Below the pieces are notes generated by a model. The model did not search any database. It saw nothing but the letters and a program-made list of their open reading frames with translations, and had not been told where the DNA came from. From Mytilus edulis (taxonomy: Eukaryota; Mollusca; Bivalvia; Mytilida; Mytilidae), in the NCBI RefSeq assembly GCF_963676685.1, contig NC_092344.1, positions 97,308,749 to 97,372,748 on the forward strand: 64,000 nucleotides of DNA, in the 5' to 3' direction. Positions 32,428 to 43,840 of this stretch are shown in pieces. A program made the translations under genes and the position numbers. The stretch's first letter is position 1; each line of letters starts with the position of its first letter.

Positions 32428-32433
<6 letters not shown>

Positions 32434-32439
32434 TTTATT

Positions 32440-32640
32440 TGAGTGTCACTGATGAGTCTTTTGTAGACGAAACGCGCGTCGTCTGGCACAAATACCAAAT
32501 TTCAATCCTGGTATCTATGATGAGGATGAGGTTATTTACAACCACTAGGTCGATGCCACTACTGGTGGAGTTTATATTCCCCGAGGGTATCACCAGCCCA
32601 GTAGTCAGCACTTCTGTGTTGTAATAAATTATCATTTTTT
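32440..32640 (+). repeat. 'gaaacgcgcgtctggcgcaa' family repeat
   Basis: Runs from 'gtcactgatgagtcttttgt' through 'gaaacgcgcgtcgtctggca' and 'ccactaggtcgatgcc' to 'gggtatcaccagcccagtag'. Other copies: 32815-32890, 41790-41870 (reverse), 47940-48090, 48110-48260 and 51930-52240 (reverse). Confidence 0.8.
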
Positions 32641-32814
32641 GATAGGGTCATGACTATAAATCTAACTGTTTACAAACCTTTGAATTTTTGAAAATACTAC
32701 GTCTTTTCTACCTCAGGAATATATTACCGTAGCTGAAGTTGGCAAAACTTTTAGGAATTTTTAGTCATCAATGCTCTTCAACTTCGTACTTTATTTGGCC
32801 TTTTAAATTTTTTT

Positions 32815-32890
32815 TTATTTGAGCGTAACTGTTGAGTCTTTTGTAGAGGAAACGCGCGTCAGGCGCAAATACCAAAATCTCAATCATGGT
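32815..32890 (+). repeat. Partial 'gaaacgcgcgtctggcgcaa' repeat
   Basis: 'gagtcttttgtagaggaaac' and 'gcgcgtcaggcgcaaatacc' match the family. Confidence 0.75.
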
Positions 32891-33264
32891 GAGTTTGTTG
32901 GAACTTTTTTTAATCGGTTAAATAAATGAAAATAAGAATAAAGAATACATCATTGTTGCTTATTTCTTTTTAAAAGTAAACAAGGAATAAGAAACCAAGT
33001 GCACATTCATACTTATGAAATATCTTCCGCTTTGTTTTCCTAAAAAATATATTGTATTATCCGAATACAAAATAAACAATTTTTTACTGAAAGGATACAG
33101 GAGTTTAGATCATAGTGATTGTAATTCTTTCTATCCCAAATATTGTTTTAATTGAAGTGTTTCTGTTGTTTTTCATAAAACAAATACTGTTCAATTGTTT
33201 CGATGACATTTTGATATAGATAACCTCATTATAAACAACTATTTTATTTTGGGTCGACTCCAAT

Positions 33265-33415
33265 CTTAATTGACCAGGATTGTCAGTTTTCCTGTCGAAG
33301 GTCGGTGGTTTTCTCCGGACACTCCGGCTTCCTCCACCAATGAAATCTGGCCGCCACAAAATAACCTTAATGCGGTGCTTACAAGTGGCGTTAAAACACC
33401 AAAAATCAATCAAAT
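33265..33415 (+). repeat. SINE-like element with 'ctccggacactccggcttcc' core
   Basis: It contains the hairpin-forming 'ggtggttttctccggacact' plus 'ccggcttcctccacc', then 'tggccgccacaaaataacc' and 'gtggcgttaaaacaccaaaa'. I recall this core from molluscan SINEs with an (AATC) tail; here 'caatcaaat' is left. Confidence 0.6.
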
Positions 33416-33599
33416 ATTTTGGGTCAAATGCGAATCTGTTAAGAAACAAGGCAGTCATATTTTTTTTTATCTTTTTATTTTAATAAAATACACATGTTGC
33501 ATAATGGTTATGGGACATATAAGAGGTTGACATGTTTTTTACTGTTCTTCCTTGTCTTTATGTTTTGATTAAAAGAACAACGTTTATCATTTTCCCAAT

Positions 33600-35350
33600 G
33601 GCACTTTCAATATAATTAGATATAAAAAAGTCTATACGACTTATCCTTTCTTCGGATTTATATAAATGATGTATGAAAACTTAGAAAACGTCTTGAATCG
33701 ATGATTACAGTTCAAAGGTCAGCTCATATATACTAGTCAACAAAAGAAACGATACAAGACTTTTTTTTCAAATTTAAGATAAAGTTTTCCGTTTATAGGA
33801 CCAATATAGAAGGTAGTAATACTTAATCATTATGGAAATATAAATCCGTTTAAAAAAAATATTTTTTTGCTTTCGTGATGTTTTTTGACGATTTTCTTTG
33901 TTTTTTACAAAATTTACATAAAACGACAATCTGAAAAACAAAAGTTTCAACTAATGATGCCAACCTCTCACTTAAAGGTAAAGACAATGTTTGCCATAAA
34001 TTTGTTTTTAAAAATCATACAGTTTCTTCGTTTATTTGTTTACCAAAGTTCGGCCCCACGAGAAATCGTTAAAATGTATACATTATCAGCTGATTTACCA
34101 TAGGCAGTATGTGTAAAGTGATATTCAAAAAGCGGTCACAATCTTAAAACTAATCCGAAAAGTTCCAAATTTACTGTGTGTTGTTTTCATATCCTAAGCA
34201 TTGATTTGAGACAAAAATAAAAAAAATTGTTTTTTGCATTTTTTTGAGATTTCAAAAAAACACTTTTTTTCCCAAAAATTTGAAAAAACAATATTTCAAC
34301 CCATTAGTTACAACATGAAACACAACTTGATTAGCATATTGAATATTTTTAAACAAAGTTGAAATTTTATTTAGTACTTAGAAAATTACGTGCCGATTTT
34401 TTATTCAACTTTCCTCAAAACTTATTTGCACCCTATAGTCGTTTACAGGGAATTTAGATACTTTCCGACAAGTTTTGATTTTCATTATCACATGTGCATA
34501 CATTGCAAATGAAAGCTTTTTTCAATAGTGTATTTCATTTTGATTTATAATTAATACTTTTTGATAAATTTTATTTCAAAGTCGTGTATCGTTTCTTTTG
34601 TTGACTAGTATACTTGTTCAAATTCCGAAATCTGCAAATTTTGATGTGGGGGCAACTTTAGCTGTTCTTTATTAAAAATCAGTTGTGTGTAGTCTCCATA
34701 ATGTTGAGAAGGGTGAAAAACATTTTTTTTAAAAGAAATACATGTTGTGTAATATTTAAGAGGGGGCGCATTAACCCATCTTTTAAAATAAACTGTAACT
34801 GTTGGAATGAAAAATTCTTCCGACAGTTCTAACCATTGATTTATCATTTACGATAGCCGTGATAAACAAAAATTTAAAACATGCAAACTATCAAAATGCA
34901 CACTTAATCAACTTAATCAGCATATTTTCAAGTAAACTTGACATGAAAATAAGTCCCAAAGTTGGTAGTGAAATCTAATAATGAATTCTATAAATGATTT
35001 AAAACAGTATTCAACCTTAAAAAAGAGAAGGTTTGTTGTGAGGATGTAAAGAAAATTATTTTATTTTTGCACAAAATTTGAATGTATATTTTATATGTGA
35101 AAATATGAATTCATAATCAATGCAATAATATGTGTTCATGCTACTCATTGTTTTTTTAATAATGTATCATAGGAAAAGAATGAAGGTTTAGAACATTATA
35201 GTTTGAATAAGTGCGGAGGCTACCCTAATATTGTTGAAATATTCTTTTAGTAGGTCTCAAACAGAGGCAGAAGATATGTAGCAGAAAATCAAAACTGTAA
35301 TTTGAAGTCGAAGAGAGATAGAAATAACCTTGGCCTAAAAAAGAAAGAAT
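33600..35350. repeat. Noncoding duplicated block A1 (interrupted by a MITE)
   Basis: Its pieces align in order with block A2 (35660-36245): 'acttatccttcttcgg'-like text, 'gttcaaaggtcagctcat', 'gtgtgtagtctcc', 'tatcaaaatgcacactt', 'aataagtgcggaggctaccc' and 'ccttggcctaaaaaagaaag'. A1 differs chiefly by the insertion 33733-34608. Part of the segmental duplications of the GPCR array. Confidence 0.65.
33733..34608. mobile_element. 876-bp TA-flanked element with CTAGTCAACAAAAGAAACG ends
   Basis: The left end CTAGTCAACAAAAGAAACGA at 33733 is mirrored at the right end (34585-34608). TA flanks lie at 33731-33732 and 34609-34610. The paralogous block A2 shows the unoccupied site near 35765 ('cagatcatactgttgcttca'). 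It has no transposase frame and is a Tc1/mariner-type non-autonomous element. Confidence 0.85.
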
Positions 35351-35659
35351 ACGATCCGACTCAGGTTCCGTTTGAGGCTGCGTTTTCAGCTTCAAAAGAA
35401 TATAGTTAAAGAGAGATAACTCTAATCATGACTTTTGAAAATATCTTTTTTTTAATGATTGTCTTTTTCGCTTATTACAAAATATGCTTTTATCGGTTGA
35501 GATTATTCTAAAAGTATTTTATATTACAACTATTATAATAGGAAGTTATAATTAGATTGTAAGCTAAATTTTATATGTAAATTTTTTCATTAGAAAATTA
35601 AATAGTAACTGTCAAATCATAAATTGTGTACGTTGTTATTTTCTTTCAGCGGACCATAA

Positions 35660-36245
35660 AATTTTATATTACTAAAGTCTCTATAACTTATCCCGTCTTC
35701 GGACACATAACATACTATATGAAAACTTGAAAGTATGTAAACAATTAGAACTTAAATGTCAGATCATACTGTTGCTTCAAATCCAGAATGTAGAAAAGAT
35801 TACTTTTTGCTGATTTTTTTATTTATTAAAACCAATTTGTGTGTAGTCTCAATTATATTAAAAATAGGTAGAACACCAAACAAAAATTTAAAGAAACAGA
35901 TGCTGTATATATGTTTTAGAGGGAATTCTGGTGTCCTATTTTCATATGTATTGTAACTGCTGAAATGAAATTTTTTCAACTATTCTAATCATTGCATTAT
36001 CAGTTCACTATAGGCATGAAAGAAACAAATTTTATACAAGCAAAATATCAAAATGCACACTTGACATCGACATAAGTCTTAAAGTTTGTAGTGAAATCAA
36101 ATGATGAATTTTATAAATGATTTTAGAACCTTTACAAATAAGTGCGGATGATACCTTGATACTTTTGAAATATTGTTGTAGCAGACAATCATAAACCGTT
36201 AGTCGAAGAAAAACAGATAAGACTTTGGCCGAAAAAAGAAAGACG
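35660..36245. repeat. Noncoding duplicated block A2
   Basis: Aligns with A1 (33600-35350) as listed there, including 'tatcaaaatgcacacttgac', 'gtagtgaaatcaaatgatg' and 'agactttggccgaaaaaaga'. It lacks the MITE. Position upstream of the GPCR pseudogene. Confidence 0.65.
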
Positions 36246-36309
36246 ACTATCAGACAAATAACAGTCTACAAATTAAAACAGTACACTAAGAATAATTAAC
36301 TGAGCATTC

Positions 36310-36622
36310 ATGCAATGTTTTTCTACATTGGCTAGATGTATAGGAGAGGATTAAAATCTCACAAAACATGTCATTTTGCGCCTGTCTTAAGTCAGGAGCC
36401 TCTGACCACTGTGAGTCGTGTATCCTTTATTTTTTAGTTCATTTATATGTTTTGGAGTTAAGTAGGACGACTATTATCACCGAACTAGTACATATTTTTT
36501 AAAGGACCATCTGAAGCACACCTCCGGATGCGGGGCCCTTCGGCTGTTTTCTGCTGTTTTCTGCTCTTTGATTGGGTTGTTGTCTCATTTACATATTCCC
36601 CATTTCCATTCTTAATTTTATG
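36310..36622 (+). repeat. 'ctacattggctagaggtata' family repeat
   Basis: It matches 46935-47276 along its length: 'ttctacattggctagatgta', 'cctgtcttaagtcaggagcc', 'cccttcggctgttttctgct', 'ttgttgtctcatttacatat' and 'tccccatttccattcttaat'. It ends just before the recognisable part of the GPCR pseudogene and occupies the place of TM1. Confidence 0.8.
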
Positions 36623-36668
36623 AATGCTGAAACAGTTTCGTAACGTCTTGATACTTTCAGACTTTGAT

Positions 36669-37640
36669 CTAATTTTATTTAATACTGAAAATGAAAAAAA
36701 TGTAAAATATGGTTTGTATTTTTTACCATACCTATCTGTTGCTGATTTACTTGGAAGTTTATTTTGTTGTCTGTTTGGACTTTCAATGACACTCATGCCA
36801 GTGACGTATGAATTCAATCAGCTCTGTAAATTTGGAAGGTTGTTGGTATCCTGGACAACTAACATGTCTGTTTTTCTTCTAGTAGTGATTGCTATTAAAT
36901 GATACTTGAAAATATGCAGGCAAAAATGTCCTTTGATGACAATGAAAATAAATAAAACACCTGGTGTTTGTTTTATTTTCATCACCTGTTGGCACAGGGC
37001 CGTCATTGGTCACCAGAGGTTCAAACCCGTTTCAAAGTAGAAACACAAAATGCCACTGGACTGACATGCGGAACAGTAATTGGTACTGTTATCGTCATTA
37101 ATGATGGTTCATTTGGTGTTGGTTTTACTCTTTGTTATGCGTTATTAGTTGTACCGTATTGTTTAATAGCTAGAAAAAAACCATTTAAATCTCTGCAATC
37201 TCTGACAAAAGTGAAGTCAAACTGCATACATATAGCAAAAATAATTAAAAATCAATCCGAGGACCATTCATTTCAAGATTTGTAATTGGACCAATAAATG
37301 TTAATAACATTACATTACAAATCAAAGAACAACAATCTTGTGAAATGACATTACATTTTGGAAAATAATGTATTGAATAATAATAGAAACAGCCAAACTA
37401 ATTATTGAAATTTTTTTTTATCTTTAGCCACGTCACAAAACATTAATATTTATATTCTGCTACCTTCTTAAAATAACAATTGCAATTCTGAAGACAGGTA
37501 CAATCAATTGCTAGGAGAAGCAAACCGACTTTGAGAGATGGTTCTAATGTTTGTACACCAAGGCTATATTTTGAATGACATTGCCAACCCTTTTATTCAT
37601 ACATTTTTTATGAAAAATCTAAACCTAAGTCAAAAATATG
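36669..37640 (+). pseudogene. GPCR pseudogene of the array
   Basis: Homologous to the three intact receptors but without the N terminus and TM1. TM2-TM3 are readable (PYLSVADLLGSLFCCLFGLS, MTLMPVTYEF, QLCKFG). TGA at 36900-36902 falls where the intact genes have the Arg codon of QRY. A palindrome and shift follow in the TM4 area (about 36942-36982), then NATGLTCGTVIGT and VVPYCLIARK in another frame (36968-37285). Most of loop 3 and TM6 are lost, and MVLMFVHQGYILNDIANPF remains near 37539-37595. Clearly not functional. Confidence 0.9.
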
Positions 37641-37659
37641 TTATGTCAAATTATATTAA

Positions 37660-39110
37660 CCAGAAAATGGTAGATTATTTAAACGCATTTTAATATTGTT
37701 ATACGTTTTGATGAAAAACATGCACCCAGATACAACTTTAGATATTTGTTTATACCTGCATTTTCGTTATTTTTTCAGATAGTTCGAAATATGATACGCT
37801 GCTGGGCATATATAAGTTAGAAAAATGATGAATTGTCAGTGAGAATAAATATGAAGCTTATTACGAATAGGAACAGTATATTCTTTAACATTTTAAAGGA
37901 ATAATAAAATAGAATACTACCATACGGATGAAAGTTCTCGCCACTTTGAAAATATGATATTCTAAAAATTCTCTCTATATCATTACAAATTTAACGTTTT
38001 TTGAACAAATGTTGGAAAGGTTTGTTCGATTGTTTAGCTATCTTTAAATGAGCAAACTAGACTCTCCTATCGACAACTTGCATCTAAAGTCAAATCAGTA
38101 CCAGGTAACCACCTTTAATCAGACCGTTTAGAGGTGATAAAAACATATAAATCAATATAAATTAACCGAACTCGTCTGTTTCATATTACTATCTCGAAAC
38201 ATTGCATTAAAATACGGTCCTATCAGTTCCGATTGGAAAATCGTGTTATAAAATTGGTTAGGTACATAGTTTACCTTAAAGATTGTTGACTCTAAGGTAA
38301 AACATGGCGACAGGGTTAAAAGATGTAATTTTGAATTTCCCGGATGGTTATATTAAAAAGAATGACATGTTACCTCGACATATTATAATCCAGATCATGA
38401 TCTTTCGATCTATATATATATATATATATATAGATAACAATCGTATGGTTGAACATTCTTAAACTCGACTTTAGACAAGAATCTGGAGTATACAAGATAT
38501 ATTTTTATTTTTTATGACTATTTCACTTAAAACATAGTTGATACATTCTTGTTAATTGTTTTTAATGATAAAAAAAGATCGATCAACAAAAATAACGAAT
38601 TTTGTGTTTCCAGCAGTTATGAATTGTAATGATTCGCACTTAACACGTTTTTGATAATTATATTTTGTGACACTTTGATATAAAAAAAAAAACAACAACT
38701 ATATACCCGACAACTATTTCATTTTTTAACAGAAACACATATTATTATTCCTTATCATCAAATACGACTGTCTTAAATACCAGGACCCAGTTGGTAATCT
38801 CTCGTTTAAATATAACCCTGTGTTTAATATAACACAGGGTTAAATATTTTAACTGAATGTTACGTAACGAAGGGTTGTGTGCTGTTCAACTACTTTTTAA
38901 CCTTTTGTTGCTTAACCCATGATTAAATTTCCCGTGAATGTTCATTTTCATCACAAAAAAAAAACTACAAACCCGTTCCCTTTTTACGAATGTAACCTAC
39001 CGAATTATACTTTACCGGGATTGTAATAACACGAACAACACGACAATTGCGACATGTGGAGCAGTTCTGCTTGTCCTTCCAGAGCACCTGATACCACCCC
39101 CAGTTTTTGG
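37660..39110. other. Intergenic DNA between pseudogene and GPCR 2
   Basis: AT-rich. It holds a (TA)n run of about 20 bases at 38412-38431 and a perfect 12-bp hairpin TAACCCTGTGTT/AACACAGGGTTA at 38813-38842. No gene recognised. Confidence 0.6.
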
Positions 39111-39119
39111 TGAGGTTCA

Positions 39120-39245
39120 TGTTGCTTAGTCTTTAGTTTTCTATGTTGTGTCGTGTGTACTTTTTGATTTGTCTGTTTGTCTTTTTCTTTTTTAGCCATT
39201 GCTTTGTCACTTTCTTTTCGATCTATTAGTTTGACTGTCCCTCTT
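39120..39245 (-). repeat. Uninterrupted copy of the 'agaggggcgaaag' repeat
   Basis: On the minus strand 'agagggacagtcaaactaat', 'aatggctaaaaaagaaaaag', 'ctaaagactaagcaacatga' and 'acctcaccaaaaac' run without interruption. The copy split by the 4.6-kb element (51205-51283 and 55891-55985) has the same order, so this locus shows the unoccupied state. Confidence 0.7.
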
Positions 39246-39339
39246 TAAAATATGTCTGTCTTATAAAACACGGCACATTCATTACTACAACTTTCAAGGC
39301 TTCAAAATATAAGCACAAAAAAATATATATATTTCCCGT

Positions 39340-39525
39340 CCCGTCTCGGGCCATTGATTTTGCAGGAAGTGATGTTTGAAATAAAATTAACATTTACACA
39401 ATATCAAATTGTAACCATATTTAGGAAATAAAGACATCAGGAAGTGTCTGAAATGCAGTATAACATATGAGAGTGATACTGATATATACATTAAACCGTC
39501 AAATGTAACACAATTTTAATAAAAC
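39340..39525 (+). promoter_or_regulatory. Conserved upstream block of GPCR 2 with two GGAAGTG sites
   Basis: It aligns with 45236-45390 above GPCR 3. Both contain CAGGAAGTGA, then a spacer, then 'atatttaggaaataaa', then CAGGAAGTGTC and 'aatgcagt'. Here the sites lie at about 39363 and 39438. ETS-like cores; the regulatory role is inferred from conservation. Confidence 0.55.
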
Positions 39526-39551
39526 CACAAATTGGTCAACGGAGTTTAAAA

Positions 39552-40721
39552 ATGGAAGACACTTTTTATTGGAATGCCTACTTAACTCGTTTATTTATTC
39601 CATTACATATTCTTCTGATTTTGTTTATAATCATAGGAGTTGCAGGGAATGGTCTAGTTATATATATCTATGGATTTAAAATGAAAACTATTAAAGACGG
39701 TCAGTACTTTATACCATACCTAGCCGTGGCTGATTTACTAGGAAGTGTAATTTGTTCTCTATTTGGACTGTCGATGACTCTAATGCCAGTGACATATGAA
39801 TTCGACGTACTCTGTAAATGTGGATGGCTGTTGGGATCTGCGACAACTTGTATGTCTGTTTTCCTACTTGTAACGATTGCTATTCAACGGTATTTGAAAG
39901 TCTGCAGGCGAAAAGGATATATTCTGACATTGAAATGGAAGAAAGTTGTCATGATTTGCTCTTTGTTCCTATCAGTTGTTATCACAGGACCATCTGTGGT
40001 AACCTATGGCTCAATCCCGTTTCATAGTATAAACAGAAACGTCACTGGAATGATATGCGGGAAAATTACTGGCACTGTATCTATCGTTTATGATGCAGTA
40101 TTGTGTGTTAGTGTCATCCTTTGTTGTGGGTTATTAATTGTACCGTATTGTTTAATAGGTCGGAAAACATACAGATATATGAAGAAAGGTAATCAAAGTG
40201 AAGTTGAACTGAAAAAGTTCAGTAAAAACAAAACTTTTGAACAACAAACTGAAGAGCAATCAATTTCAACACTAGATAGTGAACTAAAAATTGAATACAG
40301 CAAAAATTATTCCAGCAATGAACACTTATCTGATAAAATCCTAACAGATCAGGGGAAACAATCATTGAGAAATAACATTAAAATTATAAAGAAACCGCCA
40401 AAGAATTTAACAAAGACAAATCGAAGGGTTATCAGCAAAATTACAAAAATATTTATGATCATAATATTAATATTTCTGATTTGTTCTCTTCCAAAAATAT
40501 CAATAACAATCCTCGAAACAGTTACAGCCGATTTCTGGGAGACAGCTAGCGACATTGAGAGGTTGGTGTTAATGTTTGTGCACCAAGGCTATATTTTAAA
40601 CAATATTGCTAATCCTTTTATTTATGCATTTTTCGATGAAACATTTAAAACTGAGATTAAGAATATGTTCTATCAAAGTGTATGTGCTAATAAAAGGTAT
40701 ATATTTAAGGTATATAACTAG
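39552..40721 (+). CDS. Class A G-protein-coupled receptor 2 of the array
   Basis: A single-exon, 389-residue paralogue of the receptor at 31110. Landmarks: MEDTFYWNAYL N terminus, AGNGLVIYIYGFKMK, LAVADLLGSVIC, CKCGWLLGS, IQRYLKVCRRKG, NRNVTGMICG in loop 2, CSLPK in TM6 in place of CWxP, and NPFIYAFFDETFKTEIKNMF at the C terminus. Loop 3 has one EQQTEEQSISTLDSE motif, against two related copies in receptor 1. Transmembrane parts are much better conserved among paralogues than loop 3. AATAAA at 40804-40809 is a candidate polyadenylation signal. Orphan receptor; lineage-specific expansion is inferred from the tandem arrangement. Confidence 0.9.
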   Translation: MEDTFYWNAYLTRLFIPLHILLILFIIIGVAGNGLVIYIYGFKMKTIKDGQYFIPYLAVADLLGSVICSLFGLSMTLMPVTYEFDVLCKCGWLLGSATTCMSVFLLVTIAIQRYLKVCRRKGYILTLKWKKVVMICSLFLSVVITGPSVVTYGSIPFHSINRNVTGMICGKITGTVSIVYDAVLCVSVILCCGLLIVPYCLIGRKTYRYMKKGNQSEVELKKFSKNKTFEQQTEEQSISTLDSELKIEYSKNYSSNEHLSDKILTDQGKQSLRNNIKIIKKPPKNLTKTNRRVISKITKIFMIIILIFLICSLPKISITILETVTADFWETASDIERLVLMFVHQGYILNNIANPFIYAFFDETFKTEIKNMFYQSVCANKRYIFKVYN

Positions 40722-40803
40722 TTTTGGTACTTGAAATATGTGAGGGAGAAAACACGTCCACTATAAACTTGTATTTTTAACAGTAAAAAAGTTGTATTTT
40801 TAC

Positions 40804-40809
40804 AATAAA
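40804..40809 (+). terminator. Candidate polyadenylation signal of GPCR 2
   Basis: AATAAA 83 bases after the stop codon at 40721. No experimental support. Confidence 0.4.
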
Positions 40810-41759
40810 TAAGATGGGTATTTTTTACAGTACACACCTTGTTTAATTAGAGTATATTTAATACTTTATGGATATATTTTAATGTAGAATTTGAAGTAAA
40901 CATTAACATGAAACTTTCAGAAATTGCTATTTGCATTCAATTATAGGCATAACAAAAAAGTTGAATAATGCATAAAAGCTGATACTTTAAGGATCTTTAA
41001 GGTTAACTACAGAAAAGGTTACCAAGATAATATCTATACCATAGATTACTTTTGCATCCTTTAAAGTAATTTTTCTTAAAATACAGATGCATGAATATTT
41101 CAAAGGTTACCACGATTTATCAATGAAGCCTTGAATTGTTTACCCCCCCCCCCCCAAAAAAAAAAGTAAAATAAATAATTTTAAGTTTTGATCATATTGA
41201 ATGTTACTGCTTCGGTCCACTACAAATTAAATGACATTTTTCATTAGTTTTACGATGCAAATAATACGCTTTTCGGTATGGCATTGAAAATTGAAAAATA
41301 ACGCACACCCACTTTTCATTTTTAATTCAATACTTCTCGACAGCATATCAGCAGAAGAGAACAGAGATTTTTTTATTTAATATTGAACTGTTTGGTTAAA
41401 CAAAATATAGTTTTAAGATATGTAGACAAAAACTGTTTAGTGTCTTTAAATATCAGCTGTATTTGTACGAGGCTAGGAAACAAGGTGTATGCGAGCTAAA
41501 GAAATGTTTAAAAACAAACAGAACGTATAAAAGAAATCGTTAACTCGCAATTAATACTTCATTGGAATGCGACTACTGCAATACACATTCTGAGGTCGCG
41601 CAGGTTCATACAATACTCAGTCCGGCAGTGGGCGGAGCTTTCAAGCGATATCTGTATAGTATACAGATACAGCATAGCGATATATGTAGGGCTGTATCTG
41701 TATAGTAGAAGACCCAATTGAAGTAAACATTAAAAGAAAGTTAGAGTTATTCCATAAGC

Positions 41760-42310
41760 TGAATGCGAACTTTAAATAAACTCATCATAGATCCACGGAT
41801 TGAAATTTTGTATTTGCGCCGGACGGACGTTTCGTCTACAATAAGAATAATCAGTGACGCTGGAATAAAAAAAAATCTACAATTCTTGAATCATCTTGAT
41901 TCAGGATCAATTTTAATGTCAAATCTTAATAGAAGCATCACTAAAATTAATCATAACCACCTATGATCGGGAAACGAAAAGTGAAAACATCATTGCTTGC
42001 ATTTTAGACATAAATTCACTGATACAAAATGAAAAATACAAAAGTACGCTTGAACATGACAAACAGACAAAGTAAATGCTTCCTATCTTTTGTGCATAAC
42101 AATACAATATGGTTGAAAAACAAGATTTAAGTCGATTTTAAAGAACAATAACTATAGAATTAATTTACTTTAACAATAGTCCGGAAACCAAAAAATGAAA
42201 AAACTTAAAATTTATTAATATAAATATAATGATACAACATTACCATTCACACGAAAATTAAAAAGTAACAAAAAATCTTTAAAATTTGTATTTGCGTCCG
42301 GTTTTTTATC
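41760..42310. repeat. Duplicated noncoding block B1 downstream of GPCR 2
   Basis: It shares, in order, the reverse 'cgcgcgtctgg' family piece, 'gaaacgaaaagtgaaaac', 'aaatgcttcctatcttttgt', 'agtccggaaacc' and 'aaaatttgtatttgcgtccg' with block B2 (48130-48700) downstream of GPCR 3. A short continuation at 42690-42760 (ttagcacctctttt, ggcactagatact) matches 49485-49545. Confidence 0.6.
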
Positions 42311-42769
42311 CGGTGTCACTCTATTTGTTAATAATCATATGTTAATAAATTATTACCGGATAATAAGGTAATATAAAGCAGTAATATTGGCTTGTTATAC
42401 ATCCTATTTTATAAACAATTCAGTTTTAAATTATTAATGAGGATTGTTTGTATTTCCATTCTATATTAATTAAAACCAAATTAGAATCGACAGGACGCGG
42501 GATGACAGAATCGAATTTGATGATTTGTGAATAAAATCTAAAACCATGGCTGAATAAAAAGTGTTTGATGTTATCAACCATAACTGGTAATACAGATCAA
42601 ACAACATCGCATAGACGAATTGATATAGAGGGGAATTTTTCGAATTTGTTCGTTTAGAATGCATATAAACATGTGTAGGTTGTCTTCTTTAAATGTATGT
42701 TAGCACCTCTTTTCAAAAGACAAGTGGATAATGTAGGCACTAGATACTGATGTCAAAATATTATTATAA

Positions 42770-43430
42770 AAATATGAAATAAATAAATAAACAGATAAAA
42801 AAAAAATTGCAAAAAAAGCATACCCATATATATAAAGGAGATATGGGTTAACTATAACCATTAGTGGGGTTTTTTTTCATGAGTAATCAAATTTTATTTG
42901 TTCACCGTAGTCAGTGAACAACGCAAGGAAAACACCAAATAAAATATAACAAGTAAAATGTTCCTTCGGACAAATTTTGTTTTCTTTACAATATTAGCTG
43001 TTCAAGTTGTTAACGAATTGCGTTCCTTTGTTCATTAGGCAAGCTTATGTTTGGTTTGTCTCAACTGATAGATTAATTAAAAACGGGTATGGAATTGGAA
43101 GGATTGTGTCATAAAATATAATTTAATCCACAAATTACAGTAAAACATATCAGAGAAAGCTTTTTCCCAATTGTTCCAATAAGTGTCAGATTGAAATGAG
43201 TTTCTAAGTTTTGAATGTTATTTTGGATTGTTGGTCTACCCCGACATTTTTCAGATATTTTAGTTTAATTTTAAACAAACGTTTGTACGTTAGCAAGCCA
43301 CCATATAATCATATGATCGACATTTGTATAACTATAGATCCTAACATTGTCAAAAATGTTTCTCTATAATATAGCCAATGGACAGAAAAATTCATGAACA
43401 AAATCGATACATGAAAAAGTTTAATTGGTG
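42770..43430. other. Intergenic DNA without recognised content
   Basis: AT-rich stretch; no open frame, repeat or structure that I could assign. Confidence 0.5.
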
Positions 43431-43439
43431 AATAACATT

Positions 43440-43840
43440 TAATATAAATGGATTGCCGTACAAAAGACCTTTCAAATTGTCGGCATTCCTATGGGAACAA
43501 ACTGTGCGCCTCTTCTTGCCGACCTCTTCTTATTTTCATATGAATCGGAGAATAAAAAAAGCCAGATTATTTAATTTCACTTTCAGATATATTGATGATG
43601 TTCTTTCCATAAACAATCCGAACTTTTCTGATTGGGTTCCATTAATATATCCCCCAGAACTAGAGATTTAAGAAACAACATCAATGTCTAAGTAGAAAGT
43701 TGATGAAACAGGGGTATGTCAAAGAACGTCTCGTTCTTTTTCTAAAAAAGTTCATCGGAAGGTACCAAGACCTTGTTGATAAATATTCCGTAGCAACTTC
43801 TCAAATAATACACGATGGTCTTGATGTATAGATTCTGCGT
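43440..43840 (+). pseudogene. Penelope-like reverse transcriptase remnant
   Basis: Across frames it reads IPMGTNCAPLLADLFLFSYE (about 43481-43540), FRYIDDVLSINNPNFSDWV (about 43579-43640) with the catalytic YIDD, IYPPELEI, then LFLKKFIGRYQDLVDKYSVA (about 43733-43795). The order fits a Penelope-like RT. Two frame changes and stops show it is dead. It lies between GPCR 2 and GPCR 3. Confidence 0.8.

Noticed and set aside
33105..33530. Overlapping open stretches on both strands
   Set aside because: They cover the SINE-like element at 33265-33415; the longer frames are repeat translations.
38813..38842. Perfect 12-bp hairpin TAACCCTGTGTT
   Set aside because: Looks like a rho-independent terminator, but this is animal DNA and the hairpin lies far from any gene end.
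41595..41710. GC-richer patch with 'ctgtatagtatacagatac' palindrome as promoter or CpG island
   Set aside because: No nearby gene start, and the palindrome is short and simple; nothing further supports regulation.
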